Below, one piece after another: positions 44,995-53,174 of a stretch of DNA of 64,000 bases (position 1 is the first letter of the stretch; each line of letters starts with the position of its first letter). The translations under genes were made by a program, and so were the position numbers. Origin of the DNA: an uncultured Alistipes sp. (GTDB lineage Bacteria > Bacteroidota > Bacteroidia > Bacteroidales > UBA932). The notes under the pieces were generated by a model. The model was given only the letters and a program-made list of their open reading frames with translations. It had not been told where the DNA came from and did no database searches. Where the stretch lies: NCBI GenBank assembly GCA_902388455.1, contig CABMPD010000008.1, positions 46,236 through 110,235 of the forward strand, written 5' to 3'.

Positions 44995-46005
44995 ATGAGA
45001 AACAGAATACTTTTCAAAACGGCCGTCCTGCTGCTGATTTCAGCCCTGGTACTGACCTCATGCGGCAACAATAAGAAAGCCAAGGACAGAGCCGACTTCC
45101 TGCCCAACATCACCGGCAATTCCGGCGAAGTCCTCGTGGTAATCAGCAAAGGCTACTGGGAAGGAGAACTCGGATCCACCCTTAGGAAAATTCTCGCCGG
45201 GGAATATCCGTACCTGCCTCAGAGAGAGCCTGTATTCAAACTGTTCAATGCCACTCCCAGCGGTTTTACCGGCAGTTACATGCTGCACCGCAACATAGTT
45301 ATAGTCAATGTGTCCCAGGAAATTGACACCACCGGCGTGAAAATAAGCTCCGATGCCTGGGCCAAACCCCAGGTCATAGTAACCGTCTCTGCCACTACTC
45401 CGGAGGAGGCCACTGAACTGATACTCAACAACAGCGAACTAATAATCAACTCCATAGAGCAAGCCGAACGAGACCGCCTAATAGCCAGTTCCATAAGATA
45501 CGAGGACAAGGACGTCCGCATGGCAGTAACAGAAAATTTAGGAGGCTCCCCCTACTTTCCGACAGGATTCTCAATGAAAAAGAACACACCTGATTTCATG
45601 TGGATTTCTCAGGAGACCACATACGTCAACCAGGGCATCCTGATTTTCAAATTCCCTTACACCGACACCACTCAGCTCTCTCCTTCCTACCTCAAGGACA
45701 AGCTGTACGACCTGTGGCAGGCCAATGTCCCCGGAATGAGGGAAAACAGCTACATGACATTCAACAAGGTCATTGAGCCCGGATTCAGGAACATCAGCTA
45801 CAAGGGGCAGACGATGATTGAGATGCGCGGACTTTGGGAAGTGGAAAACGACTATATGGGAGGACCGTTCGTATGCCACATCTTCCCCGATGCTGACAGG
45901 CAGAACATAATCATTCTCAACGCCTTTGTATACGCACCCAAGTACGACAAACGTAAGTACTTACGTCAAGTAGAGTCGATTATTTTCTCATTTGAATGGA
46001 AATAA
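44995..46005 (+). CDS. DUF4837 family lipoprotein
   Basis: A 336-residue exported protein with a lipoprotein signal (lipobox VLTSC, Cys ~23). The mature part shows the DUF4837 phrases GEVLVVISKGYWEGELG, FKLFNATPSGFTG, RNIVIVNV, DAWAKPQVIVTV and MRGLWEVENDYMGGPFV. The function is unknown, and the family is largely restricted to Bacteroidota. It follows rseP by 35 nt and ends just before a tRNA promoter. Confidence 0.88.
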   Translation: MRNRILFKTAVLLLISALVLTSCGNNKKAKDRADFLPNITGNSGEVLVVISKGYWEGELGSTLRKILAGEYPYLPQREPVFKLFNATPSGFTGSYMLHRNIVIVNVSQEIDTTGVKISSDAWAKPQVIVTVSATTPEEATELILNNSELIINSIEQAERDRLIASSIRYEDKDVRMAVTENLGGSPYFPTGFSMKKNTPDFMWISQETTYVNQGILIFKFPYTDTTQLSPSYLKDKLYDLWQANVPGMRENSYMTFNKVIEPGFRNISYKGQTMIEMRGLWEVENDYMGGPFVCHIFPDADRQNIIILNAFVYAPKYDKRKYLRQVESIIFSFEWK

Positions 46006-46017
46006 TTTGCAAAAAAG

Positions 46018-46048
46018 TTTGGGAGTTAGGAAAAATTGTATACTTTTG
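46018..46048 (+). promoter_or_regulatory. Promoter of tRNA-Glu(CTC)-gltX
   Basis: TTTG 46018-46021, a 19-nt spacer and TACTTTTG 46041-46048 fit the consensus. TTGGGAGT (46019-46026) and ACTCCCAA (46050-46057) form an inverted repeat around the promoter. GCACTCCCAA follows the -7, as in the second tRNA-Glu promoter. Confidence 0.82.
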
Positions 46049-46063
46049 CACTCCCAATCTAAC

Positions 46064-46135
46064 GGTGGATTCGTCTAACGGTTAGGACACAAGATTCTCA
46101 ATCTTGCAATAGGGGTTCGATTCCCCTATCCACTA
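46064..46135 (+). tRNA. tRNA-Glu (anticodon CTC)
   Basis: Folds as a cloverleaf. The acceptor is GGTGGAT/ATCCACT with a G1-U72 wobble also seen in the second copy. The anticodon stem is CAAGA/TCTTG around TTCTCAA (anticodon CTC), and the T arm is AGGGG-TTCGATT-CCCCT. The 3' CCA is not encoded (discriminator A then CTT). Confidence 0.93.
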
Positions 46136-46160
46136 CTTCTTCTTTTTCCCTTTCGACATA

Positions 46161-47630
46161 ATGAGTGAAATAGTCAGAACACGTTTTGCGCCCAGTCCCA
46201 CAGGCTATATGCACATCGGGAACCTGCGCACGGCGCTCTTTGCATATCTGTTTGCAAAATCCCAGAACGGAAAATTCATCCTCCGCATCGAGGACACGGA
46301 CCAGGGCCGCTACGTAGAAGGCTCCATCGACGTCATATACGACACCCTCCGCACAGCCGGCCTCATCCATGACGAAGGTCCGGATATCGGAGGTGACTAC
46401 GGTCCCTACACCCAGAGCGAGCGCAAGGACATCTACAAGAAGTACGCCCTCGAACTGGTGGAGAAAGGCGCCGCCTACTACTGCTTCTGTCAGAAAGGAG
46501 ACAAGGAGGCCGAATCCCAGGAGGGCGGCGGCTATGACCGTCACTGCCGCAACCTCTCCCCCGAGGAGGTGAAGGCGCAGCTGGACGCCGGCAAGCCATA
46601 CGTCATCCGCCAAAGGATACCCCTGGAGGGCACGACATCCTGGAACGACCTGGTATACGGTGAAATCTCGGTGGAGAACTCCACTCTCGACGACCAGGTG
46701 CTGCTCAAGAGCGACGGCATGCCCACCTACAACTTCGCCAACGTGGTGGACGACCACCTGATGAACATCACCCACATCATCCGCGGTTCTGAGTATCTCT
46801 CCTCCAACCCGAAATATCTGCTGCTCTACCAGGCATTCGGCTGGAAGACTCCGCAGTACATACACCTGCCGATCATCAACGGCCGCAACGCCGACGGCTC
46901 GATAAGCAAGCTCTCCAAGCGCCATGGCGCAGTCAGCTTCCAGGCTCTCATCGAGCAGGGCTATCTGCCTCAGGGCATCGTCAACTATATTGCCCTCCTA
47001 GGATGGTCTCCCAAGAGCGAGCAGGAGATATTCTCGATGGACGAGCTCATCGCCCAGTTCTCAATTGAGGGAGTTCACAAGAGTCCCGCAGTATTCGATT
47101 ACCAGAAGTTGGGCTGGGTGGACGGACAGCACCTCACGGCCCTGGCCCCTGAGGTATTCATCCGCGACGCATTTCCTTTCGCAGGCATCACCGGCACATT
47201 CCTGGAGCCTAAGTGGACCAAACTGGCATCCCTTCTCCAGAGCCGCATCACCAAATACTCGGACATTCCCGAAAAAATTGCATTCCTGCTGCAGATGCCC
47301 GGATACGATGTCAGCCTGTATATCCACAAGAAAAATAAGTCCACCCTTGAAAGTTCGGCAACGATACTTTCCCGCGCCATAGACTGTCTCACCACCCAGA
47401 CGGACTGGTCAGAAGAGGCTCTTCTGGAGTCAATGACCGCTCTCGCCGGAAACATGGGACTTAAGCTGGGTCCTCTGACCTGGCCTGTAAGAATTGCCCT
47501 GTCCGGCCTGATGGCCACGCCTGGCGGTGCGATAGATATCCTCTACCTGCTTGGTAAGGATGAGTCACTCAGACGGTTATCCGATGGTATCCGACTTATC
47601 GAGAAAGAAAATTTGGTAGATGAAAAATAA
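46161..47630 (+). CDS. gltX: Glutamyl-tRNA synthetase
   Basis: A 489-residue class I synthetase charging tRNA-Glu. The HIGH-type motif is in PSPTGYMHIGNLRTAL (11-26), the KMSKS-type motif in SISKLSKRHGAVSF (~250), with the usual EDTDQGR and FANVVDDHLMNITHIIRG between them. The C-terminal anticodon-binding helical domain is complete. It starts 25 nt after tRNA-Glu(CTC), and the second tRNA-Glu follows, so the enzyme lies between its own two substrates. Confidence 0.97.
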   Translation: MSEIVRTRFAPSPTGYMHIGNLRTALFAYLFAKSQNGKFILRIEDTDQGRYVEGSIDVIYDTLRTAGLIHDEGPDIGGDYGPYTQSERKDIYKKYALELVEKGAAYYCFCQKGDKEAESQEGGGYDRHCRNLSPEEVKAQLDAGKPYVIRQRIPLEGTTSWNDLVYGEISVENSTLDDQVLLKSDGMPTYNFANVVDDHLMNITHIIRGSEYLSSNPKYLLLYQAFGWKTPQYIHLPIINGRNADGSISKLSKRHGAVSFQALIEQGYLPQGIVNYIALLGWSPKSEQEIFSMDELIAQFSIEGVHKSPAVFDYQKLGWVDGQHLTALAPEVFIRDAFPFAGITGTFLEPKWTKLASLLQSRITKYSDIPEKIAFLLQMPGYDVSLYIHKKNKSTLESSATILSRAIDCLTTQTDWSEEALLESMTALAGNMGLKLGPLTWPVRIALSGLMATPGGAIDILYLLGKDESLRRLSDGIRLIEKENLVDEK

Positions 47631-47642
47631 TATCTATCTTTG
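47612..47642 (+). promoter_or_regulatory. Promoter of tRNA-Glu(TTC)-rpsT inside the gltX 3' end
   Basis: TTTG 47612-47615, a 19-nt spacer and TATCTTTG 47635-47642 match the consensus. The -33 lies in the last gltX codons. GCACTCCCAA follows as in the first unit. Confidence 0.82.
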
Positions 47643-47683
47643 CACTCCCAAAATGGAGGCATAGTGTGCAGGGACATATACAC

Positions 47684-47758
47684 GGAGGATTCGTCTAGCG
47701 GCTAGGACTCAAGATTTTCATTCTTGCAACAGGGGTTCGATTCCCCTATCCTCTACCA
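47684..47758 (+). tRNA. tRNA-Glu (anticodon TTC)
   Basis: A cloverleaf with acceptor GGAGGAT/ATCCTCT, anticodon loop TTTTCAT (anticodon TTC) in the same CAAGA/TCTTG stem, and T arm AGGGG-TTCGATT-CCCCT. Here the CCA end (47756-47758) is encoded, unlike in the CTC copy. Confidence 0.95.
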
Positions 47759-47776
47759 AATATAAAAAAATTTAAA

Positions 47777-48028
47777 ATGGCAAACCACGCATCAGCAGAC
47801 AAGCGCAATCGTCAGAACGAAGCACGCAGATTGCATAATCGTTATTATGCAAAAACAACTCGCAACGCCATCAGGGCGCTCAGAAACACTACCGACAAAG
47901 AAGCAGCTGCAGCTCTTCTTCCCAAAGTATCCGCTATGATTGACAAACTCGCAAAGATTAACGTGATACATAAGAATAAAGCAGCTAACCTCAAGAGCGG
48001 AATTGCAGTTTACGTAAATAAGTTGTAA
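47777..48028 (+). CDS. rpsT: 30S ribosomal protein S20
   Basis: An 83-residue basic helical protein binding 16S rRNA. The family is clear from [20 protein letters not shown] at the start, [23 protein letters not shown] in the middle, and the lysine-rich [19 protein letters not shown] end. It begins 18 nt after tRNA-Glu(TTC), so it is likely co-transcribed with that tRNA from the promoter at 47612-47642. A strong terminator follows. Confidence 0.96.
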   Translation: MANHASADKRNRQNEARRLHNRYYAKTTRNAIRALRNTTDKEAAAALLPKVSAMIDKLAKINVIHKNKAANLKSGIAVYVNKL

Positions 48029-48060
48029 TCTTTTTACGTTTCTGTACATAGATATCGGAA

Positions 48061-48094
48061 AAACTTCCCGAACTTAGGCGGGAAGTTTTTTTTT
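48061..48094 (+). terminator. Rho-independent terminator after rpsT
   Basis: AAACTTCCCG (48061-48070) pairs with CGGGAAGTTT (48079-48088) around an 8-nt loop, followed by a run of T residues. Confidence 0.93.
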
Positions 48095-48105
48095 ATATCT
48101 GCATT

Positions 48106-48780
48106 ATGAGCATCAATGACTGGAAAATGGATGACAGGCCGCGGGAAAAGATGAGTGTGTCGGGCGCGGCCTCACTGAGCGATTCCGAATTGCTTGCCAT
48201 ACTCATAAACTCCGGCACCAGAGACAAGAGCGCGATTGACGTAGCAAGGGACATACTGGCCAAAGCCGGAAACTCACTAAATGTGCTTACCGGATTTTCA
48301 AAGGAGAAACTGTGCTCCATACCAGGCATAGGCGAGGCCAAAGCCTCACGTCTTATGGCCACCTTCGAACTTGCCGTAAGACTTCAGAGCGAGAATCCCG
48401 AGCCGAAGATGCGCATCACAGCTTCCAGCTCCGTCAGCAAGATTTTCTCACCCCTGCTGCGCAATCTGGAGCATGAGGAATGCTGGGTGATCTTCCTCAA
48501 CAAAGCCAACAAGATCATCTCCAAAGAGAAAGTAAGTGTAGGCGGAGTCAGCGGTGCAGTCCTGGATCCAAGACTGATTATCCGCAAGGCTGTGGACAAG
48601 CTGGCAAGTGCAATAATCCTGGTCCACAACCACCCCTCCGGGAACCCCTGTCCCAGTGAACTGGACCGCCGGCAGACCAGAGTTCTCCGTGATGCAGCAG
48701 GCCTGCTGGACATAGCACTCCTGGACCATGTCATAATCGCAGGAAACCGATACTACAGTTTTAACGATGAAGGGCTGTAG
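48106..48780 (+). CDS. radC: RadC family protein (JAB/MPN domain)
   Basis: A 224-residue protein with an N-terminal helix-hairpin-helix part (LSDSELLAILINSGTRDKSA, CSIPGIGEAKASRL) and a JAMM zinc domain whose ligands sit in ILVHNHPSGNPCPSELD (~165-181; His, His, Asp). Once thought a repair factor, its true role is unsettled, and no clear DNA repair activity is established. It begins only 12 nt after the rpsT terminator. Confidence 0.93.
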   Translation: MSINDWKMDDRPREKMSVSGAASLSDSELLAILINSGTRDKSAIDVARDILAKAGNSLNVLTGFSKEKLCSIPGIGEAKASRLMATFELAVRLQSENPEPKMRITASSSVSKIFSPLLRNLEHEECWVIFLNKANKIISKEKVSVGGVSGAVLDPRLIIRKAVDKLASAIILVHNHPSGNPCPSELDRRQTRVLRDAAGLLDIALLDHVIIAGNRYYSFNDEGL

Positions 48781-48799
48781 CATCTTGAAATATTTGGAT

Positions 48800-48807
48800 T
48801 ATATTTG
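48800..48807 (+). promoter_or_regulatory. -7 element for upp
   Basis: TATATTTG fits TAnnTTTG, 13 nt before the ATG at 48821, after the radC stop. Confidence 0.5.
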
Positions 48808-48820
48808 TAAAAAATTGCTT

Positions 48821-49474
48821 ATGACCATACATAACCTCAGTGACGGCAATTCCGTCCTAAACCAGTTCATCGCTGAAATCCGCGACAAGAACATTCAGAA
48901 AAACCACATGAGATTCCGCAGGAATCTGGAGCGCATAGGGGAAATATTCGCTTACGAGATAAGCAAAACCTTGCGTTACAGACCTGTCGAGATAACTACC
49001 CCGCTAGGCATATCCACATGTAGTCTTCCGGAGGACGAAATCGTCCTGGCAACCATACTGAGAGCCGGGCTGCCTCTGCACAACGGTCTCCTCAACTACT
49101 TCGACGGTGCACAGAACGCTTTCATAGCAGCTTATCGTAAATACGGAAAGGACAACAAGTTCGACATCAATCTCGAATATGTAACATCCCCTTCCGTCGA
49201 CGGCAAAATCCTGATTCTGGCGGATACCATGCTGGCAACAGGAGCCTCCGTCGTACTGGCATACAAGAAACTGCTTGAGGACGGAAATCCGGTCCACACA
49301 CACATCGTATGCCCGATAGCCAGTTCATATGGAGTAGAATATCTGTCCAAGAATCTGTCCCATAAGACCGTAACCCTATGGACCGGAGCCATCGACGAGG
49401 AACTCACCAACAAATCCTACATCGTACCAGGCCTGGGCGATGCGGGAGACCTGGCATTCGGAGACAAACTTTAA
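48821..49474 (+). CDS. upp: Uracil phosphoribosyltransferase
   Basis: Salvages uracil to UMP using PRPP. The 217-residue protein shows the PRPP loop LILADTMLATGASVVLAYKKL (~136-156), and AGLPLHNGLLNYF, VCPIASSYGVEYL and the uracil-binding end IVPGLGDAGDLAFG. I use ATG 48821 (MTIHNLSDG) rather than ATG 48767, which overlaps radC and precedes the -7 element. It is convergent with rpoN. Confidence 0.93.
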   Translation: MTIHNLSDGNSVLNQFIAEIRDKNIQKNHMRFRRNLERIGEIFAYEISKTLRYRPVEITTPLGISTCSLPEDEIVLATILRAGLPLHNGLLNYFDGAQNAFIAAYRKYGKDNKFDINLEYVTSPSVDGKILILADTMLATGASVVLAYKKLLEDGNPVHTHIVCPIASSYGVEYLSKNLSHKTVTLWTGAIDEELTNKSYIVPGLGDAGDLAFGDKL

Positions 49475-49477
49475 AGC

Positions 49478-50890
49478 CTATATTTCCTTACGCATCCTGG
49501 CTATAGGAATATTGAGTTGCTCACGATACTTGGCAACTGTACGCCGCGCTACTTTATAGCCCTTCTGTGAGAGGACGCCCACCAGCTCCTCGTCGGTGAG
49601 GGGCTTTTTCTTATCCTCACTCTCAATACTCTCAGACAGTACTTTCTTTATCTCACGGGTAGACACCTCGTCTCCGCTCTCAGTCTTCATCCCTTCCGAG
49701 AAGAAATACTTAAGAGGATATACTCCGAAATTGGTCTGAATATACTTGCAGTTGACAACACGGGATATAGTCGATATATCCAAGCCTGTCTTCTCTGCTA
49801 TATTCTTGAGCACCATTGGCTTGAGTTTGGCCTCATCTCCGTCCATAAAGAAATCGTGCTGAAAATCCAGAATCGCCTTCATCGTATTCTGAAGAGTATT
49901 CTGTCTCTGCTTGATCGCCTCTACGAACCACTTGGCCGAGTCCAGCTTCTGCTTGACGAAGGCCACTGCCTCCTTCCCTCTTTTGCCGGAAGATGTCGCA
50001 GAATTCATCAACAGATCGGCATACCGCTTATTGACCCTAAGTTCGGGAACTGAGAACTTGGGCATGGAGAGAATCAGTTCCCCATCCTTATTGTCCAGAA
50101 TAAAGTCCGGGACTATTTGCTGGGCCTGCTCTACGTAAGAGTCGTCTATCTGACCACCGGGACGGGGATTGAGCCGCACGATTTCATCCACGGCATCCTT
50201 CAGTTCGTCCTTGCCCATACCGGTCTTTGCCATTATCTTGTCGTAGTGCTTGCGGGAAAACTCCTCAAAATAATTTTCAAGAATTTCTTCCGCCCTCTCC
50301 CTCTGAGGAGTATTTTCCTTAGCCCGGAGCTGTAGCAACAGGCATTCTCTCAGATCTCTGGCTCCCACCCCTACAGGTTCGAACTCCTGAATGACTTTCA
50401 GTATCTTCTCCACATGCTCCGGGGTAGTCTCAATATTGAGTCTGAATGCAATATCATCCGTAAGCGACAGTATGTCACGACGCAGATATCCATCATCATC
50501 GATACTGCCGATGATGAATGATGCTATCGTCCTGTCCTCTCCTTTCAGCCCGCTGTAACCAAGCTGCATCTCCAGATTCTGATGAAAACTCTCCTTGACA
50601 GAAAATGTATTGTACTGAGGTTTCAGGTCCTTACCCTGATTATTGATATAAAGACGATAAGAGGGGGTTGAATCATCCTGACTGCTATAGTCGCTCAAGG
50701 ACACATTCTTCGGCTCTCCATCCTCGGTCTCTTCCGTAGAGGAAGCCTCGTCCAGGACAGGATTTTCCTCCAGTTCCTTCTTTATCCGCTGTTCCAGTTC
50801 CAGGGTAGGAAGCTCCAACAGCTTGATAGTCTGAATCTGGAGAGGAGACAGTCCCTGCTGTAATTTCTGTTGTAATCCTTGTTTTAACAT
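49478..50890 (-). CDS. rpoN: RNA polymerase sigma-54 factor
   Basis: Directs RNA polymerase to -24/-12 promoters with enhancer-binding activators. The 470-residue protein has region I (LKQGLQQKLQQGLSPLQIQTIKLLELP), an acidic region II, the core-binding and helix-turn-helix region III, and an RpoN box ARRTVAKYRE near the end. I start at ATG 50890; a TTG 21 nt upstream overlaps the promoter element and is unlikely. No activator gene is nearby. It diverges from glsA. Confidence 0.96.
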   Translation of the reverse strand: MLKQGLQQKLQQGLSPLQIQTIKLLELPTLELEQRIKKELEENPVLDEASSTEETEDGEPKNVSLSDYSSQDDSTPSYRLYINNQGKDLKPQYNTFSVKESFHQNLEMQLGYSGLKGEDRTIASFIIGSIDDDGYLRRDILSLTDDIAFRLNIETTPEHVEKILKVIQEFEPVGVGARDLRECLLLQLRAKENTPQRERAEEILENYFEEFSRKHYDKIMAKTGMGKDELKDAVDEIVRLNPRPGGQIDDSYVEQAQQIVPDFILDNKDGELILSMPKFSVPELRVNKRYADLLMNSATSSGKRGKEAVAFVKQKLDSAKWFVEAIKQRQNTLQNTMKAILDFQHDFFMDGDEAKLKPMVLKNIAEKTGLDISTISRVVNCKYIQTNFGVYPLKYFFSEGMKTESGDEVSTREIKKVLSESIESEDKKKPLTDEELVGVLSQKGYKVARRTVAKYREQLNIPIARMRKEI

Positions 50891-50899
50891 AACTGACTT

Positions 50900-50907
50900 C
50901 AAAGATA
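50900..50907 (-). promoter_or_regulatory. -7 element for rpoN
   Basis: TATCTTTG on the minus strand fits TAnnTTTG, only 10 nt before the rpoN ATG, so the leader would be very short. Confidence 0.5.
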
Positions 50908-50920
50908 GCAATAAATATTC

Positions 50921-50928
50921 TATATTTG
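50921..50928 (+). promoter_or_regulatory. -7 element for glsA-glsB
   Basis: TATATTTG fits TAnnTTTG, 19 nt before the ATG at 50947. The TTG at 50926 is part of this element and so is not the start codon. Confidence 0.6.
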
Positions 50929-50946
50929 TACTTTGATACCTCCTAT

Positions 50947-51786
50947 ATGGGCCCAGAAAACGACATCCTATCCGTTGACGTAGAAAAAGTAATCCGCGGG
51001 AAAAGTGAAAGGCTTGCGGACCGGATACCGCGTTTTGTCATAGAATACATCAAGAAAATCATTCATCAGGACGAGATAAACCGGCTGCTGTACGACAACA
51101 GGGAACGCACCGGAGTAGACTTCGCGACCCATATCCTGCAGGACCTGAATGTAACTTATAGAGTACACTACACCGGAAATACACGGCCTGAACCTCACGG
51201 AAGGTACATCTTCGTGTCGAACCATCCCCTGGGCGGACTGGACGGCATGATACTCATCTCATACATAGGCAGCCACTTTGGGGATGTCCGCTTTATTGTC
51301 AATGACCTGCTTATGTATATCAAGCCCCTTGCCCCCGTATTCGTACCGGTCAACAAGTACGGCAGGATGCGGCACGACAACACTGTTCTCTTCCAACAGA
51401 CATTCGGGTCAGAGTCACAGGTGCTGTATTTCCCCGCAGGACTATGCTCCAGACTGATAAAGGGCCAAGTGAGCGACCTCGAATGGAAAAAGACCTTCGT
51501 CACCAAAGCTATAGACAGCCGAAGGGACATCGTCCCGATGTTTTTCTCAGGAGAGAATACCATGCGTTTCTACCGCCTGGCGAATCTACGCAAGCGCCTG
51601 GGCATTAAATTCAACATCGAAACATTTCTGCTTCCGGACGAAATGTTCCGAAAGAAAGGAGCCTCCTTCGACCTTTTCATCGGGGAACCGGTCCCATACA
51701 CCTCCCTCACTGACGAGCACAGCCACAAAGAGTGGTGCGACATAATTAGACAGAAAAGTTATGCAACCCGTAATCAAGCCCGTTGA
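50947..51786 (+). CDS. glsA: PlsC-like acyltransferase, probable glycine lipid O-acyltransferase
   Basis: A 279-residue lysophospholipid-acyltransferase-fold protein. The catalytic motif is NHPLGGLDG (~82-90; NHxxxxD). FVPVNKYGRM is the usual second block, and LYFPAGLCSR (~160) replaces the common FPEG. With the GNAT gene overlapping its end by 26 bp, it matches the GlsA-GlsB pair that makes N-acyl and O-acyl glycine lipids in Bacteroides thetaiotaomicron. An ornithine-lipid OlsF/OlsA-like role is the alternative. Confidence 0.82.
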   Translation: MGPENDILSVDVEKVIRGKSERLADRIPRFVIEYIKKIIHQDEINRLLYDNRERTGVDFATHILQDLNVTYRVHYTGNTRPEPHGRYIFVSNHPLGGLDGMILISYIGSHFGDVRFIVNDLLMYIKPLAPVFVPVNKYGRMRHDNTVLFQQTFGSESQVLYFPAGLCSRLIKGQVSDLEWKKTFVTKAIDSRRDIVPMFFSGENTMRFYRLANLRKRLGIKFNIETFLLPDEMFRKKGASFDLFIGEPVPYTSLTDEHSHKEWCDIIRQKSYATRNQAR

Positions 51787-52729
51787 CCGCAAACTCATAC
51801 GCCGTGAGCTGACTGCGGCCAAGTACATACGGACAACCCGCAAAGGCGACAATGAACTTTATGAGGTCACTTACAAGGACTCTCCGAATATCATGCAGGA
51901 GATAGGCCGCCTGCGTGAGATATCGTTCCGCCTTGCCGGAGGCGGCTCGGGCAAGGACTGCGACATCGACCAGTTCGATACCGATCCGGTGGATTTCTAC
52001 CGCCAGCTCATAGTCTGGGACCCTCACGACAAAGAGATTCTGGGCGGTTACCGCTACATACTGTGCGGAGGCATCCCGCCAGAGAAAATGGCGACAAACG
52101 AGATTTTCAATTTCTCAGAAGGATTCGTACACGACTATCTGCCTTTCACCATCGAGCTCGGGCGCTCATTCATCCAGCCCAACTACCAGAACATCAACCT
52201 CAAACGCAAAGGACTCTACGCTTTGGACAATCTCTGGGACGGTCTCGGCGCCTTGATGCTGAAATACTCTCATTATAAGTATTTCTTCGGAAAGGTTACC
52301 ATGTACACCTCCTACAACCTCCGGGCCCGCAACACTCTGCTCAACTTCCTGCACAAGTATTTCGGAGATCCGGAAGGACTGGTCACTCCGGTCAAGCCCA
52401 TAGACTACGACAGCGGCAACAAATACTATCAGGAACTCTTCAAGGACCTGGACTATCATGACGCTTACAAAGTACTGCAGAAAGAGATAAAACTCAACGG
52501 AGAGTTCATCCCGCCTCTGATCAATTCCTATATGAACCTCTCACCCTCTATGAAAGTGTTCGGAACCGCAGTCAACCCCGGTTTCGGAAATGTAGAGGAG
52601 ACAGGAATACTAGTAAAGATGGAAGACATCTATCCAGAGAAAAAAGAGAGACACCTCGTCCCCATGCAGGAGGCCCTGCATACTGTAGCGGCAAGATTCA
52701 GACCTAAATGGTGGAGAAAGATTCTTTGA
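51761..52729 (+). CDS. glsB: GNAT family N-acyltransferase, probable glycine lipid synthase
   Basis: A 322-residue hemolysin-like GNAT protein (OlsB group). Recognisable phrases are LREISFRLAGGGSGKDCDIDQFD (split over ~50-72), ILGGYRYILCGG (~89-100), FTIELGRSFIQPNYQ (~129-143) and LDNLWDGLGALM. It would acylate the amino group of glycine (or ornithine) with a 3-hydroxy acyl-ACP. The start lies inside the end of glsA, so translation is coupled. Its 3' end overlaps the convergent SPOR-like gene by 26 bp. Confidence 0.84.
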   Translation: MQPVIKPVDRKLIRRELTAAKYIRTTRKGDNELYEVTYKDSPNIMQEIGRLREISFRLAGGGSGKDCDIDQFDTDPVDFYRQLIVWDPHDKEILGGYRYILCGGIPPEKMATNEIFNFSEGFVHDYLPFTIELGRSFIQPNYQNINLKRKGLYALDNLWDGLGALMLKYSHYKYFFGKVTMYTSYNLRARNTLLNFLHKYFGDPEGLVTPVKPIDYDSGNKYYQELFKDLDYHDAYKVLQKEIKLNGEFIPPLINSYMNLSPSMKVFGTAVNPGFGNVEETGILVKMEDIYPEKKERHLVPMQEALHTVAARFRPKWWRKIL

Positions 52730-53168
52730 CAAGAAATACAGTAGGATATTCCCGCCTGATAGCCTCCAGAAAACGCATCGCGTCAGACTTGGAGCGGAAT
52801 TCTCCGACCGTAACCTTGAAATATGGATTGTCATATATCCTGAACACCGGCACCCCGGGATAATGCACTTTGAATGTATCTACAATCTGCTCAGAGATAG
52901 TCCTTGCATTCTGACTATTGTCAAAATAAATCCGGACTCTGTATCCCTGCGCTCTCCTTCCTTTGTTTTTTTCTACCTGACAAGACATGGCCTTGGCCAG
53001 AGAATCAGTCTGCCGTATCCGGCCTTCCAGAGAAATCATCAGAGTGTCATAATCCATATAATGAACCATCTCCACAGTATCTACCGCAGACAAAGTATCC
53101 GCAGACTGCGCGTCAGCTGTGAAAAATGAGACTGCAATAACCGCCAATATCAGGCAAACTCGCTTCAT
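52704..53168 (-). CDS. Exported SPOR-like domain protein
   Basis: A 154-residue secreted protein with a signal peptide ending near AQS (residues ~1-21). The C-terminal ~75 residues (YRVRIYFDNSQNARTISEQI, FRIYDNPYFKVTVGEFRSKS, FLEAIRREYPTVFLVKE) fit the SPOR fold, which binds denuded peptidoglycan glycans. A role at the septum or cell wall is inferred. It lies 6 nt downstream of the LEA-like lipoprotein gene and its 3' end overlaps glsB. Confidence 0.78.
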   Translation of the reverse strand: MKRVCLILAVIAVSFFTADAQSADTLSAVDTVEMVHYMDYDTLMISLEGRIRQTDSLAKAMSCQVEKNKGRRAQGYRVRIYFDNSQNARTISEQIVDTFKVHYPGVPVFRIYDNPYFKVTVGEFRSKSDAMRFLEAIRREYPTVFLVKESFSTI

Positions 53169-53174
53169 ATTACC

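Noticed and set aside
50926..50946. TTG start that would lengthen glsA
   Set aside because: The TTG is part of the TATATTTG promoter element, so transcription would begin downstream of it.
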